Shown: positions 30,001-37,337 of the stretch, piece by piece
How positions within the stretch are numbered: position 1 is the first letter of the stretch
Layout of the letters: every line of letters starts with the position of its first letter
DNA from: Trichomonas tenax
Taxonomy: Eukaryota; Parabasalia; Trichomonadida; Trichomonadidae
Assembly (NCBI GenBank): GCA_023091735.1
Contig: JALKBU010000333.1
Coordinates: 1-47,593, forward strand
Direction of reading: 5' to 3'
Length of the DNA: 47,593 nucleotides
The notes under the pieces: model-generated
What the model saw: only the letters and a program-made list of their open reading frames with translations
Database searches by the model: none
What the model was told of the DNA's origin: nothing
Program-made: the position numbers and the translations under genes

Positions 30001-30206
30001 TTTTCGACATTGAGTTTCTCGAGGATCTGATCTTTAGTCAGAGAATCGTCGTTTTGAAGTATTTGTTGAGCGAAATTTGTTAAATCAGGGCGAATGAACT
30101 CGAAAAACAGTAATGTCTCGTCAATGAGGTAGGAATCTTCCCAGTTGCCGTATAAATGGGCCGTTTCGTCGGCTCTGGAAAGGAAAAGAAATGAAAAGAA
30201 AAACAT
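27042..30206 (-). CDS. UGGT-like protein, GT24 domain lacking the DxD motif
   Basis: 1054 residues. UDP-glucose:glycoprotein glucosyltransferase is the ER folding sensor that reglucosylates misfolded glycoproteins. Seen: a short signal peptide (MFFFSFLFLSRA), then a thioredoxin-like-rich sensor region of about 800 residues (opening DSYLIDETLLFFEFI), then a C-terminal GT24 domain from about 808 (FSIITAATYEKNFILMLSSL). The domain keeps IPRW (near 849), TFVD at 886-889 and the MDDDVMN block at 981-987, matching the family's L-D-Q-D-L-P-N. But the metal-binding D-A-D of the family is D889-Q890-S891 here, and the W-C-E-T-W-C region is replaced (SYCHGQT). It is also a third shorter than usual UGGTs (about 1500) and ends without an H/KDEL-like signal. 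A folding sensor without transferase activity is plausible. The initiator-like TCACA overlaps the ATG itself. Confidence 0.8.
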   Translation of the reverse strand: MFFFSFLFLSRADETAHLYGNWEDSYLIDETLLFFEFIRPDLTNFAQQILQNDDSLTKDQILEKLNVENMPKFILGLLNLSLTWRYFHPRAAAGRKMPNTVSEIRGYGFSHPNNFTKFEIKNFTAKYLSMLYSFSTSEERYNFMRSIAQNFPSYYTALDNQPIFDDLIDLVKKLYKEQKPIQSINVNGRVVDGTAQDVLRALLEETQTRYILGRLRYINGTDYENLIYYPNVVDVYNYADTPSWHRDLTHHDHPNVLARSPKELNNATYAPEEFMRYKEQLSSLQLFVNINNPTSRYILYEIMEIARSEVPYLFNVYCIGDLNNETQKKIIYSYVRTEETLGARTAIKYLFDSLEHGNFKKEYIATRPTTPWKEIENLYNDTRFTQLIHELDSYYKQKGIYDTTYSVNGVFADGPLKYLETRRFYLAQVSRLMKANKAGKFVTNMSVTDFLKSDSIVIDTMLPPVEVKDNQIISFANLGLRIIYQIFDSLFNRASYRHKKEVFPIPVFYVDCNPSISITTIREDIPNFEFYEIKSDELDAEVRLLLNIGDGPKTIVGPHVFNSNLNIAELDYALRYVHKRYCHNISAEATSPQVFYITIMRATQHLHGIKRVRVEDLNTTTHIIDYASDDCEIRFNIFANPMIQNFREIIDVAFHVFQSGAAVTWFVPVIDMDNAKDIMLPWMEETFYPVYDEYSAVPDVINLSFCGPTSWAPLRRGVNYYLDGFLSVGYAPGVDKIQTMFGTKKVAENGYFQFILPPGIYDARGIDRAIIADCYLPAFRMYRSSHEKFDVETIDSETVIFSIITAATYEKNFILMLSSLVNHTKDPITCYVVNPPREGSYFDVNMIAIPRWTPPFMEYLDDNNFVQNFKHSLVDFILPCNYKTVTFVDQSIFFMKDVTPLVHFNFGDAAIAAPHIGKKFKKYVSAWFMERESLLARAGRPFHVGRLFVINMQNAIDQKYFEYSRYLSRSRMNMPIFINNMDDDVMNHLQVPCQFVTLPEEVSYCHGQTLTKFKDNALSQFAYDLYTETAVFDSIKKYNKIRDGIYKLYLYHPK

Positions 30207-31421
30207 GTGACGATAATTAACATAAGGTTATTTTGGTTTAAGGTTAGTCCGAAAACTTACGATTTTTGTCTCTATTTTTTATATGCGACAAAGAACACTA
30301 TATCGTTTATTATCTTTCTTCCAAAATTGTATATATGATATTATAAGACGTGATGAGTCGATTTATAAAATTTGGTTCAAAATTGTAAGTGAAGAATTGG
30401 AAGATTTGCAAACACAAAATTTATAATGATTTGAGTTTTTTAAGGTTCTTTCTTACATTGTAAAACAGAAAACATTATCTTGTTCTTAATGTTATTGGAT
30501 GAAAAACGCAGAATACCATATACGCCATTACTATCTTCTAATGTGGGATATTACATGAATGGATAACTATCAAATGTCGAGATAAATCAAATTAATAATC
30601 AAAGGATGAAATTATTATTGCATAATGATAATCTAATACTACTATATCTTTCGATACCAATTAGTAGAATAAAAATTGATTTTGGTTAATATTCATGTCT
30701 GAAATGATTCTTCAAGTTGTACACCCCTATTTTTATTTTTCGGGCCCTTTTTAAACAAGAGTAACATAAAAGTTCTATAAATTATCAATAAAAGGGCCTA
30801 TAGTTTTAACATTATAATAAGTGCCGCAAGTTGTATCGAACTACAGAATATTTAAGGCCTGCGCGGTGATGAATTAATGAGTGGCATTATTGTAGCATTT
30901 TTAACCCACAAATTATCGAACCTTATTAAGAAGCCCGAAATTAAAAGAAATATAACGTTATGGATTGAAAGTCAGACTCATTTGATAAATTTTTTTATTT
31001 CACAGGATTATCGTATTTTTGTAGTACAAAATTGACATATTAATGAATTGCATTGTAAAAATGCCATCAAAATTATATTTACTTAGACATTGTTTTTTGT
31101 GGATTTTTCAAAATAACGTAAGATTGCTCGAATACTAAAAGTTTGTGTTAAAAAGTCTTTATGAAGCCTAAATTTTGTTCCTCAAGCAAAGTTTAGCAGT
31201 GAAGAATTAATTTCAAAATCTATAGTAAATCAAATTCGCCTAAAAAGTGATTTTTTACAATCTGTATATTAACTGCATCATACCAAATAATCCAAAAAAG
31301 TAATATCAAAAATGGCATAAAATTATAATATACACTAAATGCATGAGTAAATTATAATCAAATAAAAAAAGTTGTATAAAAAAATTTTGAGAGGATATTT
31401 ATCGTTTATTGAAATAAAAAA
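30207..31421. other. Intergenic between divergent genes
   Basis: 1.2 kb, AT-rich. It contains an inverted pair, GGCCCTTTT at 30743-30751 and AAAAGGGCC at 30790-30798. No other supported feature. Confidence 0.45.
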
Positions 31422-33167
31422 ATGCCGAAAAGCAAATCTTCTCAGCAAGTGGAAGTAACGATCCACTCGTTGAAGTTTAGCCAGAAGATTGACAAGGCCT
31501 TCGTCGTGGCGTGGGTTAGAGGCAATTCTAGTGGCACGACACCACAAGCATTCCAAAATGAGAGCAATGAGGTCTTCTACGATAACAGATTCAAGTTCAT
31601 TTTGACATTGATACTCCATGGTGATGGAACATCGAAGAAAGTCAAAGATATTAAATTTAAAGTTTATTTAATGGAAGATATAAAGAAGCGGAAAGAAATC
31701 GGATCAGTTGCCTTCGATATATCTACGTTCAAAGATCTAAAAACGCCAACAATGGGAAGATATCCCGTGAAAACGCCTTACGGAACAGCAACACTCTTTG
31801 TAACGATTATAATGTACCCAATTGAAGGCAAATCGACTGGAACAGATAGCTCAGTAATTACTTCCGATAGCAATTTATCTTCGTCAGACGTATTTAACAA
31901 CGAATCGATCTTCAAATCACTGCCGGAAACAATACAGGGTGAGAACGCATTAGCGAATTATTCACCTAAAAAGCTGCGCTCGAAGTTAAGCGTCGAAAAG
32001 ATTGCCGATCCGATTATGGCGACATCTAACGTTAATTCCAATAAAAGAGTGAACTCTGGTAAGTCTATATTCCGGCAGTCGTCATTAGGGCAGTTTAAAC
32101 CGTTAAAATTAAATATCAATTCACAAGTTAACAAGAGTTTGCTGAATGTCACTGCACCGCAGGTTTCTTCTTTCCAAATATTCGATATACAGAAAGCATT
32201 GAACGATGTTACTAAGATTTTTTCGCTGACCAAAGAAAGATCTCCTTTGAACATAGAAAATATCCCAAGAATCGTTTCAGCACTCGTTGCTTTATTGACT
32301 GATCTCAAGGCATTCAATGTTTTGGAGTGCGAAGATTCAGATTTTAATAATATTTTGTCATTGGCTGAGAAAAAGATTGAAACAGAGCCACCGATCATTG
32401 GGATGACTCCATTTGATAAATGGTATCTTGCAATGTGTCTTATCTGCGTTCCAAAGAGAATATTTTTCGAATCTCCATCAAGAATTCGTCTAATTTCGGA
32501 AGTTTTCAAGACAATGGCTTGCAAGATATCCTCTCAGATGTGCATCGAGTTCAAAGATATGCTCAAGCCATTTGGCAAACAGATTTTAACTCAATCAAAC
32601 AAATTCGAGAGTTTCCTCAACAAAATCGAGCGCGTCGTCAGCGAAATCAAGTACAAGACATCAGAAATGGAATGCCCTGAGTTTATGACCAATTTCGTTA
32701 TTTACGAGTTCGATGTCGCGCTTGTTACAGAATTAATTAAGAATCCAATTCTCTGCACATTTGGAAATGCTGTCAACTGGAATTCCTTCATCACATCATT
32801 CTCAGCAACAGGCCTTGGTGAACTGAACCTCCTTAGAGAGTGTTCTGCTGTTTTGATGATGGCAAGCAGCATCTGCATGAGTCCTCAGGAGTCAGAGAGT
32901 ATTTGTCCGTCTTTGCCGAAAGACTTCGTTGTTAGATTGCTTGTCAATCAACAGCCAGACGAAATGATGCCTCTCACAAATGACTGCACTATATTTAGTG
33001 AGCACTACAAAGTTGACATCAACGTTCAGCCAAAGGATTTGTTATACGATCAGTTTGATGCTATCCAATTTGCTGAGCCATACATTCCTTTCTCTGAGTG
33101 GAATAAGAACAAATTCACACCAGAGGAATTAGAAGCTCTCCCATTCTTGTCAAAATATATGAAATGA
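31422..33167 (+). CDS. NT-C2 (EEIG1/EHBP1-type) domain protein
   Basis: 581 residues. Residues about 8-135 resemble the N-terminal C2-like domain of EEIG1/EHBP1-type proteins (VEVTIHSLKFSQKIDKAFVV, then RFKFILTLIL, then KVYLMEDIKKRKEIGSVAFD), a membrane- or cytoskeleton-linking module. A Ser/Asn-rich linker follows (about 140-240). The C-terminal third (about 290-560) is helical, with NWNSFITSFSATGLGELNLL and ECSAVLMMASSI near 455-485, reminiscent of a DIL-type domain. The pair suggests an adaptor between membranes and the actin cytoskeleton, but this is inference from architecture. Start at the first ATG (MPKSKSS). No lesions. Confidence 0.75.
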   Translation: MPKSKSSQQVEVTIHSLKFSQKIDKAFVVAWVRGNSSGTTPQAFQNESNEVFYDNRFKFILTLILHGDGTSKKVKDIKFKVYLMEDIKKRKEIGSVAFDISTFKDLKTPTMGRYPVKTPYGTATLFVTIIMYPIEGKSTGTDSSVITSDSNLSSSDVFNNESIFKSLPETIQGENALANYSPKKLRSKLSVEKIADPIMATSNVNSNKRVNSGKSIFRQSSLGQFKPLKLNINSQVNKSLLNVTAPQVSSFQIFDIQKALNDVTKIFSLTKERSPLNIENIPRIVSALVALLTDLKAFNVLECEDSDFNNILSLAEKKIETEPPIIGMTPFDKWYLAMCLICVPKRIFFESPSRIRLISEVFKTMACKISSQMCIEFKDMLKPFGKQILTQSNKFESFLNKIERVVSEIKYKTSEMECPEFMTNFVIYEFDVALVTELIKNPILCTFGNAVNWNSFITSFSATGLGELNLLRECSAVLMMASSICMSPQESESICPSLPKDFVVRLLVNQQPDEMMPLTNDCTIFSEHYKVDINVQPKDLLYDQFDAIQFAEPYIPFSEWNKNKFTPEELEALPFLSKYMK

Positions 33168-33709
33168 AGTCGTTCATATAACGAGTTTTAACCATGAATA
33201 TTGTATAAACTTTTTATTTATAGTATTTTACCAAACAAAAGTATTTTTGCCACAATTCGATCTAAAAATAAAATTGCTCAAAACATGCAGTGAATCGATT
33301 ACTTCGATGTGCCCATTAGTAGTGATTGAAACATCTATTATGGGCGAATCTAAAGAGATAAACAGATATCTTCAAATCCTTTATCAAGAGAAAAATTCTC
33401 TTCACAATAAAATTTACCGTTTGGTGTTAACCCCTTCCTTATTTTCTCAAACTTAAAATCGATATTCTATCTTCATTATGTTTTACGACAATTTAGTTAA
33501 TCCTAAAGTAAAGTTGTAACATCCTAAAGAAGCTTTAAAATACCTTATTTCCGTTTTTCGAAAATTGACACAAAATAAAATGAAGAATCCCACTTTTTTA
33601 TTCGAAATTTTGAACAAAACTGCGGGCTCAGAGTAGTGCAAATTTAGTTATCATTATGCGCAGTGTGACAATCCTGTTTTTATAGGAATTTTTATTGTTT
33701 AATCCTTGA
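33168..33709. other. Intergenic, nothing clear
   Basis: AT-rich. Short frames (for example 33247-33456) show no protein-like signal. Confidence 0.4.
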
Positions 33710-34503
33710 TATTCCATTTTTATATGTAGGTTGCAAATTGATGAGGAGAATAGTACATTCTTTTGTTTTATCTTTGTTATTGAAAACCCTTTTTACACAA
33801 TTATTAATTTTATGGACTTTTTGCATATGCATGAAAACGCAACAACTTTAATAACATCGCTAATATCATTAATTCAAATTCTCCGTGTGTTATCGTTAAT
33901 AAGTTTCGTTGACAGCATTTCTCAAATTTTGATTGCGTTAGAATCAAAATTCTCAAAATATTGTCGATAATCATCAAAGCTTTCTACTACTCTGTGTTTC
34001 TGGTATTCTTTATTCTACTGCTAACTGTATATATAATCGATCCATTCAAGTTCTTGAAATTTTTCGGCTATTTTGCGTTTGTTGATACATTGTCAATTGT
34101 TTCGGGAATTTTCATTTGTTTAGGTATTGTTCTTCTTTTTCAATGCTTTATCAATTCAAAACTAAAGTCATTGATTCCAAGCAGTTACAGAAAAAGAATG
34201 ATGGTTCTGATGGTCATTTTATGCATATGTTATATTCTCAATATTCTGAGTTATAAAGTTGTAGCATCAAACTTATTTACAACCGAAATGATTCAGAAAA
34301 TTATAAAACTTAAAGTAAGTTTTGTGTTTGTTTATTTTGCATACAAGTTCTCCATTGGTCTGGCATTGCTTCCAATTATTGAATTGTTATCAAAACCCAA
34401 TTATATGTCAAACAACGATGCGGCTGAATATTCTTCATCAAGAATTGATATTGGAGATTTAACTATTGCAACCGCATCTGAACCTTATTTTAATCAGCAA
34501 TGA
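33710..34503 (+). pseudogene. Multi-pass membrane protein, frame-broken
   Basis: Two overlapping frames, 33710-33970 (no ATG until 33812) and 33913-34503 (no ATG until about 34199), together encode about six hydrophobic helices (for example ITSLISLIQILRVLSLISFV, then FYYSVFLVFFILLLTVYIID, then IVSGIFICLGIVLLFQCFIN) and a short Ser-rich tail. The hydrophobic pattern crosses smoothly from one frame to the other near 33960, which suggests one gene with a frameshift, and the 5' end appears to be missing. No trichomonad-type intron boundary bridges the break. The family is unclear; a 7TM-like or channel-like protein is possible. It is a probable pseudogene, unless the break is a sequencing error. 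Confidence 0.6.
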
Positions 34504-35489
34504 TATCCGATTTTTGATAATTAAGCAATGTATCTACAACAGATGTCAGATCCTTGATAATATTTAGAATATTCATCAATGTCTCATAATCCATTTTGTT
34601 TCATTTCCTCATTTATTGAAAGGTGCATTGAATCATATTTTATAGTTTTGTAATTCTATCTCAGAGCCAAAATAGAATTTTATCCCAAGGTTTCTCAAAG
34701 TCGAAGCAAAGTTGCTTGAGAATGGAATGGAAAGTATTATATCTTAATTATCAAATTTTCACATCACAAATGGTTTCCAATGAAAAAATTCAGAAAACCA
34801 CAAAACTTCGAATATCGATTGTGTTTGTCTATTAGATATACAAATTCCGATTATTGGGTTGCTATTAAAACTCAATTATATGACAAAACTCTATATAATG
34901 ATGTGATGCTCGAGCTATCATCTTAGTTCTATTTCGTTTGTGAATTGATGTCATTTTATCAAAGTTAATTTTCACGAATGAAACTTATTTGGTTAAAAAT
35001 GAGTTGGAAAATGGTTTTGTGATAATGTACATATATCAATGATCAAAAAACCTTATTTGTGTCAGATCTGGATTGAGAAGAAAACAGTTTCATTCAAGAA
35101 TTATGTAGTTCGTGTTCATTCTATATATATCTATAACGCAGCTGAACAAATTTTATGAAAAAGAAATCAAAAAAACAATAATGAATAACAATCGTCGCTT
35201 CAATCGATTTTTTGATTCTTGATTTGAGATCTACGAATGTGATCACATCAATATAGTGACAAAAGTAATGATGTGTATCACATCCACAATTAATAATTCA
35301 CGAATTTAATAAAATGCGAAATATTTTTATCACAAATAATCGAATTTCGAAGCAATCAGTTGCAACATTTGTCGTTTAAAAGACAAAAGAAGACCAATTT
35401 CATTCTAAATAATATGCAAAATATTTTTATTGCAATTTGTCGAATTTCGAAGTGAACCATTACAATGTATGTCGATTTGAAGACGAAAG
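34504..35489. other. Intergenic with faint copies of the upstream gene's end
   Basis: Around 34745-34880 the sequence partly repeats words from the end of the membrane gene (GAAAAAATTCAGAAAACCACAA, TTGTGTTTGTCTATT, ACTCAATTATATGAC; compare 34288-34410). This suggests an old tandem duplicate, now decayed. No open frame. Confidence 0.45.
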
Positions 35490-36602
35490 ATGACCAATTT
35501 AAGTTTATTTTTCAAGATGTCAACATTTCTCGAGCGCTCAATGAAAAACATTTTCGAAAAGAAGCATAAACTAAAGAAATTCTTTTTCGATTCGATGATG
35601 GACCAAAACAAGATCGATGGGACGAAGTTTACGTTCGGAAATTTAATGGCGATGATCGGTGCTAAATTAGAGCCACAAGATTCAGGAGAACCCGTTGTTT
35701 TACCGATAGAGGAACTCCACAATGTTCAAGTTTGCGCGAAATTGTCATTTTATTCATACGAATTCGAATTTAAGTCGAACGAAGAAGCAGGTGATGTTAT
35801 CTTTCAAGATGAGAAAGAATCAGCCTACAAGCTTCCTATTCATGTCACTTATAACGAAAATAAGCACACTTTATATATTGTTTTAAGAGGAACACTTGGA
35901 ATAGGCGATATTATTACAGACTTAACAGCAAGAGTAACCAATCTGGATGACGGATTTGTGCATTCTGGAGTTCTTCAGGCTTCAGAAACAGCAATAAAAC
36001 AAATTTCTCCTTTACTAGAGAAACTGATCGAAACAGACAAAGATTTACGCATTGTTCTGACAGGGCACTCTCTTGGCGCTGCGGCTGCGGGCCTTTGCCT
36101 TCATATATTGAAGAAAAAAAACGAAAGCATTAAAATTTCAGCAATTCTCTTCGCACCACCTCCAACGATGTCCCTCAATCTCTGGGAACTCACTCAGAAC
36201 GATATTATCAGTTTTGCTCTTAATGATGATCCAGTTCCATTCTTTTCACTTCATAACGTCGGTGTTGCCGCTTCTGTTTCGTTACCACAGACAATCGCTA
36301 AAGTTTTCGATAAGGCAGCTGCAAACAACACTTTGATGCCGCCAGGAATCGTCTACAGAATAGTTGTTGACTTGAAAGATGCGAAGAAGACGAAGCTCGA
36401 AAAAACTTACACTCCAAATCATTACACGAGACTTCCGAAAGATTTGAATGAGTCACATCACGCTATGCCTCTCTATGATCAAATGATCAATGTGCTCATT
36501 CTCCAACAAGAAGATCCAGACAACATTCCAGAGTTTAATTTCCCCGATCACAAGAAGGCCCAAAAGAAGCTTGAAGAAGAGAAACCAAAAGAAACTGAAT
36601 AA
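35490..36602 (+). CDS. Class 3 lipase
   Basis: 370 residues from the first ATG (361 if the Met at 35517 is used). Class 3 (fungal-type) lipases hydrolyse acylglycerols or phospholipids with a Ser-Asp-His triad in an alpha/beta fold. Seen, numbered from 35490: the oxyanion strand YIVLRGT (129-135), the nucleophile elbow TGHSLGAA (S194), a likely acid in FALNDDPVPFFS (D246 or D247) and candidate bases in NHYTRLP (H311) or ESHHAMP (H323, H324). All needed parts are present, so it should be active. There is no signal peptide, but a basic helical N terminus and a charged Lys/Glu tail, so an intracellular or membrane-edge role seems more likely than secretion. Between the two candidate starts I find no deciding initiator. 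Confidence 0.9.
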   Translation: MTNLSLFFKMSTFLERSMKNIFEKKHKLKKFFFDSMMDQNKIDGTKFTFGNLMAMIGAKLEPQDSGEPVVLPIEELHNVQVCAKLSFYSYEFEFKSNEEAGDVIFQDEKESAYKLPIHVTYNENKHTLYIVLRGTLGIGDIITDLTARVTNLDDGFVHSGVLQASETAIKQISPLLEKLIETDKDLRIVLTGHSLGAAAAGLCLHILKKKNESIKISAILFAPPPTMSLNLWELTQNDIISFALNDDPVPFFSLHNVGVAASVSLPQTIAKVFDKAAANNTLMPPGIVYRIVVDLKDAKKTKLEKTYTPNHYTRLPKDLNESHHAMPLYDQMINVLILQQEDPDNIPEFNFPDHKKAQKKLEEEKPKETE

Positions 36603-37174
36603 TACAATATTGGTATGATCTTTATTATATCAACATAAAGTATACAGATTAGATATTTGCATTTAGTTTTTGCTAATTAGATTGAAATTTTAATAATCAA
36701 ATTTATATATATACACTGCAGAACATTTGATATATCTATATATAATAACAGTCAAATCATTTAAATAAATATTGATGAATTATTGAACAAAAAATATTCA
36801 AAGTAAGGCCAAAATGCTCCTCAAACACCACTGCTTCATGGAGTTATTTAGAATTTGCAATGAATTCTCACTGGAAACTCAAACATAGAGAAAAATGCGA
36901 TGAATAAAAATGTTCATTTTAATTAAAATTTGTTTTTTTAGATAACTAATTAAAAAAGTAGGATTTTCGGATATACAAACAATGCGACACGATAGTAAAT
37001 AGATAATATTTGTATATTTACATTGAAATTCGCTCAAAACATTTCTTTGAGCCAAATCCACTTCATATCCGTAACAAAATATGAACAAAATTAAAAACTT
37101 TGTTCGGAATTTAATGTAATGTAATTTGTACTATATATCTGTGCAGCAAAATTTCCTCAAAAAATAAAAGCATT
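36603..37174. other. Intergenic, nothing clear
   Basis: AT-rich, with no supported gene. It ends at the T-run terminator of the tRNA gene, which is read on the other strand. Confidence 0.4.
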
Positions 37175-37180
37175 AAAAAA
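37175..37180 (-). terminator. RNA polymerase III T-run
   Basis: Six T on the minus strand directly after the tRNA 3' end, the usual Pol III stop. Confidence 0.75.
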
Positions 37181-37254
37181 CGCTATCCTGGGGACTCGAA
37201 CCCCAAACCCTTGGATTAAAAGTCCAAAGCTCTATCCTGTTGAGCTAGGAAAGC
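37181..37254 (-). tRNA. tRNA-Lys (anticodon TTT)
   Basis: The minus strand folds as a cloverleaf. The acceptor arm GCTTTCC/GGATAGC has one T-T mismatch at the fourth pair. The D arm includes TAGCTCAACAGGATAGAGC; the anticodon arm TTGGA-CTTTTAA-TCCAA has TTT at its centre; and the T arm GGGGTTCGAGTCCCC is perfect, with B-box match GGTTCGAGTCC. No intron. It is transcribed away from the coiled-coil gene that begins 84 bases to the right. Confidence 0.95.
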
Positions 37255-37337
37255 TTAACAATAATTTTCCTTAGTCAGTACTAAAGACAATAACAATCAG
37301 ATTGTAAAAATTTTCACGTTTTTTGAGGAAAATTTCA

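Noticed and set aside
31958..32524. 188-codon minus-strand frame
   Set aside because: It lies wholly inside the NT-C2 gene on the other strand and has no independent support.
33900..33980. An intron joining the two membrane-protein frames
   Set aside because: I found no trichomonad-type 5' splice site with the usual extended branch and 3' motif around the break.
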